Assembly: GCF_014451325.2 (NCBI RefSeq)
Contig: NZ_JACSCH020000019.1
Coordinates: forward strand, 114,114 to 178,113
Direction: 5' to 3'
DNA length: 64,000 bases
DNA from: Streptomyces sp. CB02980
GTDB taxonomy: Bacteria > Actinomycetota > Actinomycetes > Streptomycetales > Streptomycetaceae
The position numbers were made by a program, and so were the translations under genes. Below, in pieces: positions 15,252 to 23,998 of this stretch. Position 1 is the first letter of the stretch, and the number at the start of each line of letters is the position of its first letter. The notes under the pieces were generated by a model that did no database searches, was not told the origin of the DNA, and worked only from the letters and a program-made list of their open reading frames with translations.

Positions 15252-16133
15252 ATGGCTGCGGACCGGTCGGACGACATGGAACCGGCCCTGGTGCTGGGCC
15301 GGGCGCTGCGCGACCTCCAGCGGCGTTCCGGTCGCACGCTCCGCGCCCTCGAAGAGAGTGTGCGCATCAGCGATTCGTCGCTGTCCCGGTACTTCTGCGG
15401 CAGCACCGTCCCGCCGTGGTCCACCGTCCACGACCTGTGCAGGGCGCTGGACGGCGACCCGGCCGACTTCCGGCACCTGTGGGAAGCGGCCGACCGGGGC
15501 CAGCGCAGACCGGTGCAGGCCGACCGGGCCGGTCAGCGGGACGCGGTACCGCCGCCGCCCGTGACCGGCGGCGACCCGGCAGGAGACGCCCCCTCCGAGG
15601 GCGCCCCGAAGCCTCGTCCCTCCCTCCGGAACGGGCGTACCGCGTGGGCCCTTGCCGGGACCGTACTCGGGCTGGTGCTCGGCGCCGGCGGCGTCGTACT
15701 CGTACGGCCTTCCGCTCCGGCACCCGGTGACGACGCTCCGCCCGTGGCGACGCACGGCACTTCGGCCACGCGGGAGCACGACAGGATCTTCGTGAGCCGC
15801 GCCACGGGAGCCTGTCTCGACGACAGTCTCGACAAGGGCACTCGTTCCTTCCCGTGCAACGGCATGCCGTACCAACGCTGGACCGTCCACACCACGGCGG
15901 ACGGCGGCACGCAGCTGCGGAACCACGCGACCGGCGAGTGCCTGGATCACGGCGCCGACGGCCTGCGCACCGGACCCTGCGGCCCGGCCGCCTCCCAGCG
16001 CTGGACCGTCAGCGCCGGGAGCGACTCGTCGTTCGAGGTCCGCAGCACCGCGACCCGGCGCTGCCTGGACGACAGCCCGGAAGGCCTACGGGTGCTGTCC
16101 TGCGACCGAACCGTCCGACAGAGGTGGGCCTGA
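15252..16133 (+). CDS. Membrane-anchored HTH protein with extracellular ricin-type lectin domain
   Basis: A 293-residue protein with three parts: an N-terminal XRE-like helix-turn-helix (about 13-70, with SDSSLSRYFCGSTVPPW), a basic Pro-rich linker and one membrane helix (about 132-151), and a C-terminal beta-trefoil domain (about 178-293) with repeated CLD and QRW motifs typical of ricin-B lectins. The topology puts DNA binding inside and sugar binding outside. It may sense cell-wall or plant glycans. The ATG at 15252 has AGAAGGA 8 bases upstream. It is convergent with a GH43 glycosidase gene, and the stop codon lies in a tandem repeat. Confidence 0.75.
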   Translation: MAADRSDDMEPALVLGRALRDLQRRSGRTLRALEESVRISDSSLSRYFCGSTVPPWSTVHDLCRALDGDPADFRHLWEAADRGQRRPVQADRAGQRDAVPPPPVTGGDPAGDAPSEGAPKPRPSLRNGRTAWALAGTVLGLVLGAGGVVLVRPSAPAPGDDAPPVATHGTSATREHDRIFVSRATGACLDDSLDKGTRSFPCNGMPYQRWTVHTTADGGTQLRNHATGECLDHGADGLRTGPCGPAASQRWTVSAGSDSSFEVRSTATRRCLDDSPEGLRVLSCDRTVRQRWA

Positions 16134-16224
16134 GCGAGAGAAGTGGGTCCGAGCGAGAGAAGTGGTCTGAGCGAGAGAAGTGGGTCCGCGCGAGAGAAGT
16201 GGTCTGAGCGAGAGAAGTGGGTCC
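16132..16224. repeat. Tandem repeat, alternating 19/18-bp units (37-bp period)
   Basis: Five consecutive units start at 16132, 16151, 16169, 16188 and 16206. Each reads roughly GAGCGAGAGAAGTGG followed by GTCC (19 bases) or TCT (18 bases), alternating, so the true period is 37 bp. The only other change is GCGCGAGAG in unit four. The plus strand is purine-rich. The array begins inside the stop codon of the lectin gene and ends 22 bases before the convergent GH43 stop. It fills the space where a terminator would be expected. Confidence 0.9.
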
Positions 16225-16246
16225 GCGCAAAGGTGCGTTGGCGGCT

Positions 16247-17908
16247 CTACGCCACCTGCACGGCATCCAGCTCCGCGTAGCGCTCCCCCTTCGAAAGGCG
16301 CAGAGTGTTCCACCCCTCGTGCAACTCCACCGGGACCTCGCGCGGCTGCCACGCGTCCCAGCCCGTGTACGGGTAGTCGACGGCGCCCGCGGCCGCGCCG
16401 TTGACCGTCAGGCCGTGCGTCGCGGCGGCCGGCGCACCCGCCGCGTCCAGCGAGCCGTTGCCGTAGCGGACGGTCAGGGTGTGCGGTCCCGACGAGGCCG
16501 CGTAGACCCGGAACTCCACGAAGCTGTCGGCTTCGTCGATGTGCCCGACGGCCCGGTCGCCCCACGCGTCCTTCGCCTCGCGGACCGTCGCCCGGTGCAC
16601 GCGGGCGAGCTCCGCCTCGTAGAGCGTCTTGCTGCCCCGGACGACCGGGCGGCCGTCCGCGAAGCCGAGGTCCGCCACGTACAGCGCGCGTCGTGAGGGG
16701 TCGGCGCCCCGCCCGTGGAAGAGGATCCGGTCCCGGCCGCCGGGGCCGGTCACGACGTCCTGGCCGCCCGGTCCGCCGATCACCCCCGAGAAGGACGTCG
16801 TGGTCAGGAGGGGCTCGTCCCCCTTCACGTAAGGGCCGGTGAGGGTGTCGGCGATCGCCCAGCCCGTCGCGTACGCGGCGGTCCGGTAGTCGCCGGCCGA
16901 GTACAGGAGGACGTAGCGGCCGTCCCGCTTGACGAGCGTGGGCGCCTCGACGAGGCCGCCCTCCCACCCGCGGTCCTGCCTGAGGAGCCTGACCGGTTCC
17001 CCCGTGACGCGGGTGCCGTCCCACGAGACGGGCTGGATGTGGAGCCAGGTGTCCAGTCGGCAGCAGTTCCCGTCGCTCTTCCAGAGCAGGTGGCGGGTGC
17101 CGTTCTCGGTGTAGCTCGACGCGTCGATCGCGCCGCCCGCCTCCGTCGGGCAGACCAGGGCGCCGTCGCCGGCCGGACGGAAGGGGCCGTCGGGCGAGGA
17201 CGCCAGGGCGGCGCCGATGCACTGGCGCCCGCCGACGCGGTCGCGTGCCGTGTACTGGAGGGTGAATCCGTCGCCGTTGTCGAAGACCTCCGGGGCCCAG
17301 ACGTCGTGCGGGGGGTCGGGCCTGACCCAGTCGCCCAGCACCGGCAGGACGTCCTGCTCGTCGACCGTCCAATGGACCAGGTCGGTGGAGGTCGCGTGCT
17401 GGACGTTCCGGCCGGCGACGTTGGTGGCGTAGGCGTGGAACACCCCGCCGACCGCCACGACGTCCGGGTCGGCGAACTCCCGGTCGAGAACGGGTGCGGT
17501 CGGGGCGGGAGTGGCGGCACCGACCGGGAGAAACCGCAGTGCCGCCGCCGTCCGGCCCCGCGCCGGCTCGGGGGGCGCCGCCATCCGGAGCCGGTTCGAC
17601 GCCGCTGCCGATATCACCGCAGTGGCCCCGACCGACTCCGGTACAGACACCCGGCTCGGAGCCGACTCCGGTGCCATCACCCGGCCTCGGACCGAGTCCG
17701 GTACGGCCGCCGGGGCCCGGATCGAATCGGGTGTCGTGGCTCCGGCGGGGAACAAGGCGAGACAGGCGGCCGCGCCCAGGGCCGCCATGGCCACGGCGAA
17801 GCCTCGGCGGGGAAGAACAGGCCCCCGGCCGATCGCCCCGGTGGCCCGGCGGCGCCCCGCACCCGCCCGACGGAACGGTCCGCCTCCTGGCTTGGTCCGT
17901 TGGTGCAC
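16247..17908 (-). CDS. Secreted glycoside hydrolase family 43 with C-terminal CBM
   Basis: A 553-residue exported enzyme. The N-terminus has an RRGF motif and a hydrophobic stretch (about 34-57), consistent with a Tat signal, and then a low-complexity linker. The five-bladed beta-propeller GH43 domain runs from about 138 to 420: FADPDV with Asp147 as predicted general base, DVWAPEVF, and GLVEAPTLVKRDGRYVLLYS with the predicted acid Glu. The last ~125 residues form a CBM35/CBM6-like module (YEAELARVH ... GWNTLRLSKG). Likely substrates are arabinan, arabinoxylan or related side chains. The GTG at 17908 has AAGGAG 8-9 bases upstream. Confidence 0.82.
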   Translation of the reverse strand: MHQRTKPGGGPFRRAGAGRRRATGAIGRGPVLPRRGFAVAMAALGAAACLALFPAGATTPDSIRAPAAVPDSVRGRVMAPESAPSRVSVPESVGATAVISAAASNRLRMAAPPEPARGRTAAALRFLPVGAATPAPTAPVLDREFADPDVVAVGGVFHAYATNVAGRNVQHATSTDLVHWTVDEQDVLPVLGDWVRPDPPHDVWAPEVFDNGDGFTLQYTARDRVGGRQCIGAALASSPDGPFRPAGDGALVCPTEAGGAIDASSYTENGTRHLLWKSDGNCCRLDTWLHIQPVSWDGTRVTGEPVRLLRQDRGWEGGLVEAPTLVKRDGRYVLLYSAGDYRTAAYATGWAIADTLTGPYVKGDEPLLTTTSFSGVIGGPGGQDVVTGPGGRDRILFHGRGADPSRRALYVADLGFADGRPVVRGSKTLYEAELARVHRATVREAKDAWGDRAVGHIDEADSFVEFRVYAASSGPHTLTVRYGNGSLDAAGAPAAATHGLTVNGAAAGAVDYPYTGWDAWQPREVPVELHEGWNTLRLSKGERYAELDAVQVA

Positions 17909-18421
17909 GGATCGGCTCCTTCCGCTCCGGTCGTCGCGCGCTCGCGGACGACGCCGTCGACGACGCTCTCCTCCCCACGCCCTGGAGGCGCGGAGCACAC
18001 CACGAGAACGACGCGGCGGTCGTCGCGTTGCGCGGTCGGCCGGACGACCCGGGGTACGGCCGACGCCGTACCCCGATGGCCGTACCGCCCGCCCGCCGTC
18101 CCTGTCCCGGGCTCGCCCGTGTCCCGGGACAGCGACGTCCCCGCAGGTCAGAGAGGTGTGGATCCCGCGACATCCCGACTTCGCCGAAGCACCCGGGACA
18201 CGCTTGCGGCGCGCTCGCCGAACGGCACAGACTTCGGTTGTCCGGCCGCCGCACCGCTCGACAGCGGCGCGCCTCGGCCGGACGTCCCGACCCCCTGCTG
18301 TCCCCTGGTGCCCCCTGCCCACCGCTACGGCGAATCCACGGAACGCGGCACCAGGGCAGGCGGCGCACCCGCACCGCGGACCGTCACGGGACCGCACCCC
18401 AATCCACCGCAGGAGATCCCC
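17909..18421. other. Divergent intergenic region, 513 bases
   Basis: This lies between the GH43 start (minus) and a secreted protein start (plus), so it must contain both promoters. No gene, clear operator or hairpin was identified. Frames across it lack recognisable content. Confidence 0.5.
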
Positions 18422-19357
18422 ATGTCCCGGAACAGCCATGCCCGCCGCTCCCTGCTTGCCGCCGCCGTGGCGGTCACCTGCACCACGATCGCGCTCTCCG
18501 TCACCGTGCAGTGGGCCCCCGACGGGCCGCCGACGGGCGAACGGCCGCCCCCGCTGCGCCCCATCGGCGCGACGGTGACCACTTCGGACGACCGGCTGCT
18601 GCACGACGCCGAGCAACGGCTGCTGAGCGACTGCATGAGCCGGCACGGATTCACGTACCGCGTGTTCCCACTCGGCGACGAGCCGGACTCCACGCTCTTC
18701 CCGTACGTCGTCGACGACGAGGCCTGGGCCCGGCGGCACGGCTACGGTGCCGAGCTGCGCCGGCAGCGGGGAGCCCTCGTGAAGAACGATCCGAACCGCG
18801 CCTACTTCGCCGCTCTGCCGGCGGACCGCAAGGCCACGGCGCTGGTCGCCGCCAACGGACCCTCCCCGGACGGGCTGACCGTACGCCTCCCGGGCGGCGG
18901 AACCATGCGCCGCAGCGATCGCGGCTGTGTCGCGGAGTCCCAACGGCGGCTCTACGGAGACCTCGGCGCCTGGTTCCGGTCATCGACCCGGGTGGGCACC
19001 CTGCAACAGATCCTCCGGAGCCGGGTCGTGGCCGACACCGGCTATCAGAGGAGCCTCGGCGTGTGGCGGCGGTGCATGGGGCGTATCGGGTACGCCTTCG
19101 CCACGCCGGCAGCCGCCCGTGCCGCCGCGCTCTCCCCCGTACGCCCCCTTCCCAAGGGCCGCGAGATCGGCCTCGCCCTGGCGGAGGTGCGGTGCGCCGT
19201 GGAGTCGGCGCTGTCCCGCACGGCCCGGCGTCTCGACGCCCACCACGACAGGCTCCTCGCCGAGGAGTACCGCGCGGACGTCGAGACGCGGGACCGGCTG
19301 AGGGCCGCCGCGCTCCCCCGTGCCCGCCGGATCCTCAGCGACGTCCCGCAGGCCTGA
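18422..19357 (+). CDS. Secreted protein of unknown function
   Basis: A 311-residue protein with a signal peptide or N-terminal anchor (residues about 8-30, after RR). The mature part is charged and alpha-helical in character, with two CM motifs (CMSRHGFTYRVF at about 73 and WRRCMGRIGYAF at about 215) that look like a duplicated fold element. I do not recognise a named family, although secreted Streptomyces proteins with such C-M-x-x-x-G motifs are common. AGGAG lies before the ATG. It is followed after 149 bases by another secreted protein gene. Confidence 0.75.
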   Translation: MSRNSHARRSLLAAAVAVTCTTIALSVTVQWAPDGPPTGERPPPLRPIGATVTTSDDRLLHDAEQRLLSDCMSRHGFTYRVFPLGDEPDSTLFPYVVDDEAWARRHGYGAELRRQRGALVKNDPNRAYFAALPADRKATALVAANGPSPDGLTVRLPGGGTMRRSDRGCVAESQRRLYGDLGAWFRSSTRVGTLQQILRSRVVADTGYQRSLGVWRRCMGRIGYAFATPAAARAAALSPVRPLPKGREIGLALAEVRCAVESALSRTARRLDAHHDRLLAEEYRADVETRDRLRAAALPRARRILSDVPQA

Positions 19358-19506
19358 CCCGCCTGCCCCTCTGCTCCGCCACGTGCCCCACGCACGCGGC
19401 GGCCCGCCGACCGCGGCACGAACTGCGGTCCGGCACCACCCCGTCCATCCCATCCACCCACCGATTCACCAACCCACCGATTCACCGAACCGAGAAGGAG
19501 CACACC

Positions 19507-19983
19507 ATGCGCATCTCTCGCGCCCTCACGACGGCACTCACCGTCGCAGCCCTCACCCTGCTGACCGCCCCGGTCGCCGACGCCCGCGGCGCCGTGCCCG
19601 AGGCCGTCGCCGTCGTACCCGGGGCCGCCACGGCACCGGCCGCCGTCGCCCCTGCGGCGGTTCCCGGACCTGACGGCTTCCTCTACGCCTGGGAGCACCC
19701 CCACGCGGGCGGCTTCCACTGCCGTTGGAACGGGGAGAACGCCAACTGGGCCGGCTGCCGCGACAAGGTCTCGGACGTCTGGAACAACGGCTACCCCGGC
19801 GTCGCCGAGGACGTGAAGCTCTACCGTGACACCGACTGGAACGGCTCGTGGGTCTGCCTCCACCAGGGGCACTCGATTCCCGACCTCGGCGCGTCCGGCC
19901 TGAAGTTCTTCAGTCCCGGTCACGGCCAGGGCGAGCTCGTCAACGACCGGGTCGGGTCGCACCTGTGGGTCTCCGCCTGCTGA
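19507..19983 (+). CDS. Secreted peptidase inhibitor family I36-like protein
   Basis: A 158-residue secreted protein: Sec signal peptide (1-26), an Ala/Val/Pro-rich linker, and a C-terminal ~95-residue domain with Cys pairs and crystallin-like strands (FHCRWNGENANWAGC, DTDWNGSWVCL, GHGQGELVNDRVGSHLWVS). This matches the I36 family (Streptomyces metalloproteinase inhibitor type, beta/gamma-crystallin-like). The target is unknown, and a general crystallin-like role is possible. GAAGGAG precedes the ATG. Confidence 0.75.
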   Translation: MRISRALTTALTVAALTLLTAPVADARGAVPEAVAVVPGAATAPAAVAPAAVPGPDGFLYAWEHPHAGGFHCRWNGENANWAGCRDKVSDVWNNGYPGVAEDVKLYRDTDWNGSWVCLHQGHSIPDLGASGLKFFSPGHGQGELVNDRVGSHLWVSAC

Positions 19984-20040
19984 CGTCACGCTCATCGGGT
20001 GCCGGTCCGGCGGGAACCCTCAGGAGGGGTATCCCCCGGG

Positions 20041-20076
20041 CCGGTCCTCGTGTCCTCGCACGTGTGCGAGGACCGG
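20041..20076. terminator. Hairpin between convergent genes
   Basis: A 10-bp perfect stem (20052-20061 with 20064-20073) leaves only a 2-base loop. An alternative fold pairs CCGGTCCTCG at 20041-20050 with CGAGGACCGG at 20067-20076. It lies between the inhibitor gene and the HIT gene, which converge. The two mutually exclusive stems share their right arm. Confidence 0.6.
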
Positions 20077-20160
20077 CAACCCTCCGTCGCCGAACTGCGG
20101 CCCGGATGCGTGAACATGGCCGTACATCGGCGCGGTCAGCGCCGATGTCGTGCCTTGGCC

Positions 20161-20193
20161 TCCGCCGGTGTTTGTCGGCGTCCGCCGGTGTTT
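20161..20193. repeat. Short direct repeat of 13 bp
   Basis: TCCGCCGGTGTTT occurs at 20161 and again at 20181 (20-base period), with a weaker third copy (TCCGTCGGTGG) near 20199. It sits just downstream of the HIT gene stop. No function is apparent. Confidence 0.5.
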
Positions 20194-20210
20194 CGGTGTC
20201 CGTCGGTGGA

Positions 20211-20837
20211 TCAGTCGTGCGTCGATTCGTCGGCAGCCGAGCGGCGCCCGCCGACGGAGGCAACCAACGCGTCTGCCACGACCGCCGCGTCTGCCTCCGC
20301 GACATCTGCCGGGTACTCCGGCAGCAGATCGTCCCAGACCGGCATCCATGACCCGTACAGCTGGGTCTGCCCCTCGGGCCGGGCGAAGAACCAGATGTGC
20401 AGGTGCGCGCCGCCGTCCCCGATGCGGTAGACGTGGGCTCGCGAGATGTGGGGCAGGGCCTGCACATGGCGGACGATGTGGGTGGACAGGACCCCCAGCT
20501 CGGCCGCCAACTCGTCGGGCAGGTCGTCCATGTCGTAGTGCTCCAGCGGATGCAGCATGAGTACCAGCGGCACACCGACTCCCGGGATCCGCGTGAGCCG
20601 CCAGCTGTCGTTGAACCAGATCCCTTCGCCTCGGTCACGGCACGCGTCACAGTTCGACGGGTCCTCGCCGTGTCGCGGAGGCTCGGGCAGAACGGGAGGG
20701 CGCAGGGGCGAGACGCGCAATCCGTCCGCTTCGAACGGGCTGATACTCCACCCTGTCATGCGCGCGAGTGGGAGCCGACGCTCGGCATCGGCAGCGGCGA
20801 GCGCGTGGTCGTAGAACTCGTCAGGTCGCAAAGCCAT
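20211..20837 (-). CDS. HIT-like protein
   Basis: A 208-residue protein related to the HIT/GalT superfamily. The active-site strand reads GGAHLHIWFF with His145 and His147; the third His of the classic HxHxH is a Trp. A CDAC pair (Cys63, Cys66) near the N-terminal half suggests structural zinc, as in GalT-like members. Such proteins are nucleotide hydrolases or transferases; the substrate is unknown. No ribosome binding site is visible at the ATG at 20837, so initiation may be leaderless. The methyltransferase gene ends 221 bases upstream on the same strand. Confidence 0.75.
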   Translation of the reverse strand: MALRPDEFYDHALAAADAERRLPLARMTGWSISPFEADGLRVSPLRPPVLPEPPRHGEDPSNCDACRDRGEGIWFNDSWRLTRIPGVGVPLVLMLHPLEHYDMDDLPDELAAELGVLSTHIVRHVQALPHISRAHVYRIGDGGAHLHIWFFARPEGQTQLYGSWMPVWDDLLPEYPADVAEADAAVVADALVASVGGRRSAADESTHD

Positions 20838-21058
20838 GGCGCGAAGACTAGTTCGACATCGAGCCCCGGTGCGGACCGGGGTGGCCACGTTCCTCCCTGG
20901 TGGGGAGATCGCGACGGGTTGTGGATCACCTGCGGATCCGCCCATTCGCGGAGCATCCGGGCGACCCACAACCGCTCAGCACATGTGTGAGGGCCCTCCG
21001 TCGCCGTCCACGCCGGCGGGGGCGAGGAAGTCGTCGTCTCCGAGCGGCTGTTGCACGA

Positions 21059-21742
21059 TCAGCGCAGTCGGCGGGCGCGCAGCACCAGGTCATCCGCGTG
21101 GTGCGTGCCTGCTCCGCCGTCGGGTGCCACGCGGGCGCGCTGCTCGTCCACCTCCACCACCCAGTCGTCGCCGAGGAGGGCCGTGACCGTCGAGGGCCAG
21201 ACGTAGTCGGCCGGGTCGAAGCCGCTTTCGTCCGGCTGCCGGGTGTCCATTCCGGCGTGGTGGACGAGCAGCAGCACACCGCCGACCGCGACGGCCGCGA
21301 TCAACGCTCGCTCGGCGGCGGCGTCCGGAGTGCGCAGCAGCGCCGGGTACTGCGCGGAGACCAGGTCGAAGGAGGCCGGCGGGAGCGCCGCGTCCGTCAG
21401 TGTGGCGTGGACCCAGCGAACGGCGACGCCTGCGTCTCGTGCGTGCCCGGCAGCCCGCTCGAGGGCCACGCCCGAGACCTCGATCGCGGTCACGTCCCAT
21501 CCGTGGTGCGCGAGCCAGACGGCGTCCGCGCCCTCACCGCAGCCGACGTCGAGAACGCGCCCGGGGGTGAGCCCGGCGAGCTCTGCCACGAGCGCACCGT
21601 TCGGCCGGCCGCTCCAGAGTTGTTGCCGGTCGGCGTACCGGTTGTCCCACTCCGCCTGCACTGCGGGGTCTCCTACGTATCCGTCGACGGGGGGCGTGGG
21701 AGCGTCGGACGCGGGCGATCCCGCTGCGATGTTCTCGGTCAC
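21059..21742 (-). CDS. Class I SAM-dependent methyltransferase
   Basis: A 227-residue soluble Rossmann-fold methyltransferase. Motif I is VLDVGCGEGADAVWLA, followed by the acidic strand VTAIEVSG, and FDLVSAQYPALL is the motif IV region. The substrate is unknown; the type resembles the thiopurine/small-molecule methyltransferases often annotated only by fold in Streptomyces. It starts at a GTG at 21742 with a weak GGTGGG upstream. A perfect palindrome lies 40 bases upstream of the start, shared with a divergent permease. Confidence 0.83.
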   Translation of the reverse strand: MTENIAAGSPASDAPTPPVDGYVGDPAVQAEWDNRYADRQQLWSGRPNGALVAELAGLTPGRVLDVGCGEGADAVWLAHHGWDVTAIEVSGVALERAAGHARDAGVAVRWVHATLTDAALPPASFDLVSAQYPALLRTPDAAAERALIAAVAVGGVLLLVHHAGMDTRQPDESGFDPADYVWPSTVTALLGDDWVVEVDEQRARVAPDGGAGTHHADDLVLRARRLR

Positions 21743-21781
21743 GAACCCACCATGCCCATCCGGCCGCTCTCATGCCGCCAC

Positions 21782-21800
21782 TTTTGCCGGTCCGGCAAAA
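21782..21800. promoter_or_regulatory. Perfect palindrome, candidate operator
   Basis: TTTTGCCGG, a single T, then CCGGCAAAA: a 9+1+9 perfect inverted repeat with AT ends and a GC core. It is 40 bases upstream of the methyltransferase start and 223 bases upstream of the permease start. The symmetry and the divergent-promoter location suit a dimeric repressor, possibly TetR or GntR type. No regulator gene is adjacent. Confidence 0.5.
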
Positions 21801-22023
21801 ACGGCGGCCGAGTCGGCGTCGAGGGGGGCGAGCACGGGCCGGCGCAGCCGCAGCCCCAACCGAGCCCAGGCGGCCGGTCCGAGAGCGAGGCAACCTTTTT
21901 GAAATTCTCCATTCAGGATCTTGATACCTGTTCAGTCCTATGCGAGATTCGGCGCACGCAGCACGTGTCAACGGCTGCGCTTCGTCCGGACACACCGGAA
22001 TCGCTGCGGGAGAGGTCTCCACC

Positions 22024-23472
22024 ATGCCGGTCCAGCACACCCCCGGGGAGCGACTCTCGATGGAGACTCGCACCATCGAGGTCATTCCCGACGCCGAGCG
22101 GCACGGCACGCCGCGTAGCCAGTTCACGCTGTGGTTCGGCGCCAACATGCAGATCACCGCGATCGTCGACGGCGCGCTGTCCGTCGTCTTCGGCGCCGAC
22201 GCGCTGTGGGCGATACCCGCGCTGCTGATCGGAAACCTGCTCGGTGGCATCGTGATGGCGCTGCACTCCGCGCAGGGACCGCGGCTCGGCGTCCCGCAGA
22301 TGATCTCCAGCCGGGCGCAGTTCGGCGTCCACGGGGCGGTCCTGCCCCTGCTGTTGGTGATTCTCATGTACCTCGGCTTCGCCGCGACCGGCAGTGTCCT
22401 GGCCGGCCAGGCGCTGTCCGAGATGCTGCACATCGACAACACGGACGCCGGGATCCTCATCTTCGGCGCGCTGACCGCCGTGGTCGCGGTCACCGGCTAC
22501 CGCCTCATCCACATCGCAGGCCGCATCGCCACCGTCGTCGGCGTACTCGGCCTCGGCTACCTTCTGGTGCGGCTGTTCACGCAGTACGACGTCGGCGCGC
22601 ACGTCGGGAACAAGGGCTTCGAGACGGCGACCTTCCTCCTCGCCGTAGGGCTCGGCGCCGGCTGGCAGCTGACCTTCGGCCCGTACGTCGCCGACTACTC
22701 GCGCTACCTGCCGCGCGACACCAGCATGCGCGCGACGTTCTGGTCCACGTTCGCCGGCTCGGTCATCGGCTCCCAGTGGGCCATGACGCTGGGAGCGCTC
22801 ACCGCCGCCGTCGCGGGCAAGACCTTCCTCAGCGACCAGGTGGGCTTCCTCGGCGACCTTGCCGGGCCCGCGGTCCTCGCCGTCCTCATCTACCTGGTGA
22901 TCGTGGTCGGCAAGCTGACGGTCAACTGTCTCAACGCGTACGGCGGCTTCATGTCGATGCTGACCACCGTCACCGCGTTCGACGGCCGTTCGCGCATCTC
23001 GGCCGCCGCCCGTGCCGCCTACATCGTCGGCTTCACCGCGGTGTCGATGGTCATCGCGCTGGCCGCCAGCGACGACTTCCTGAACAACTTCAAGAACTTC
23101 GTGCTCCTGATCCTGATGGTGTTCACCCCGTGGAGCGCGATCAACCTCGTCGACTACTACCTGATCTCCCGCGAACGCGTCGACATCCCCGCCCTGTACG
23201 ACCCGGACGGCCGCTACGGCCGATGGAACGTCACCGCTCTGACCTGCTACGTCGTGGGCGTCGCCGTCCAGATCCCGTTCCTGGCCACCAAGCTGTACAC
23301 CGGTGCGATCACCAAGAGGCTCGACGGCGCCGACATCTCGTGGATCGTCGGGCTCGTGGTCACCGCGGCCCTGTACTGGCTGTGGGTCCGGCGCACGGCC
23401 AACCCGCCGGCCGAGACCGTCCACCCGGCCGTCACCGAGGCCGGCGACGACGCGACGGCGCCCGTCGGCTGA
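22024..23472 (+). CDS. NCS1 family purine/cytosine permease
   Basis: A 482-residue membrane protein with about 12 helices. NCS1 features include the N-terminal SQFTLWFGANMQ segment, GPRLGVPQMISSRAQFG after helix 2, and GPYVADYSRYLP in the middle. It should import cytosine, a purine or a related base by cation symport. The ATG at 22024 has GAGAGG 8 bases upstream and is preferred over upstream starts. An AT-richer stretch at 21895-21945, notable in this GC-rich DNA, may contain the promoter. The neighbours do not indicate which nucleobase is carried. Confidence 0.85.
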   Translation: MPVQHTPGERLSMETRTIEVIPDAERHGTPRSQFTLWFGANMQITAIVDGALSVVFGADALWAIPALLIGNLLGGIVMALHSAQGPRLGVPQMISSRAQFGVHGAVLPLLLVILMYLGFAATGSVLAGQALSEMLHIDNTDAGILIFGALTAVVAVTGYRLIHIAGRIATVVGVLGLGYLLVRLFTQYDVGAHVGNKGFETATFLLAVGLGAGWQLTFGPYVADYSRYLPRDTSMRATFWSTFAGSVIGSQWAMTLGALTAAVAGKTFLSDQVGFLGDLAGPAVLAVLIYLVIVVGKLTVNCLNAYGGFMSMLTTVTAFDGRSRISAAARAAYIVGFTAVSMVIALAASDDFLNNFKNFVLLILMVFTPWSAINLVDYYLISRERVDIPALYDPDGRYGRWNVTALTCYVVGVAVQIPFLATKLYTGAITKRLDGADISWIVGLVVTAALYWLWVRRTANPPAETVHPAVTEAGDDATAPVG

Positions 23473-23998
23473 CCCGTACGACACGCCCCCACAGGGCGGC
23501 GGCGTCGGGCGAGAGCGGTGCGACCGCTCGGCCCGACGCGACGCCGCCCGCGTCCCACCACACTCCTGGGCCTGGGCCTGGGCCTGGGCCGCGACGCGAC
23601 GCGACCCAACTCCTGCGCAGGGACTACGGCGCAGGGCACCAGTGCGTCACAGGGCACCAGCCATACAGCCGCCGGCCGGAAGTCCTGGCGCGCCGAGCCA
23701 GTCCGGCCGGGGCGGATCCGCCGGCGTTTCGATCATGCGAACTACGCGCGTCGACCTGCCCGTACGCCGTTGACGGCCCCGTCCGGCTCGACAAGACTCC
23801 TGCCCCATGCAGCCCCTGCGTGACCCCTCGGTCACCCGCGTCCAGCGCCGACACGTGGACCTCGTCCGTGTCGCGAGCGCTGTCTGTCGCTGCCCCTGAC
23901 CGGTCGCGCCTTCCCACACACCCCGCGCCCACGCTTCCTCCGCTCACCCCGTCCACCGAGCCCCGGAGGCATGCCCGCACGCCCTCCTGGAGACCTCT
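23473..23998. other. Gene-free stretch with short repeats
   Basis: No gene is supported in these 526 bases. At 23565-23590 there are just over four copies of CCTGGG in a row, followed by three GCGAC copies, so this is simple-sequence DNA. The 3' part should hold the sulfatase promoter; I cannot place it. Confidence 0.55.

Noticed and set aside
16132..16224. CRISPR array
   Set aside because: Units are contiguous with no unique spacers, and there are no cas genes.
16086..18374. A 762-codon minus-strand frame over the GH43 gene
   Set aside because: Arg/Gly/Pro-rich shadow of the GH43 gene in another frame, with no domain.
21895..22023. TPP or other riboswitch in the leader of the NCS1 permease
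   Set aside because: The conserved TPP core motifs are not present, and the leader shows no convincing multi-helix structure by eye.
23565..23590. CCTGGG hexamer run as a regulatory element
   Set aside because: Simple-sequence slippage in a gene-free stretch, with no symmetry or position near a start codon to support a role.
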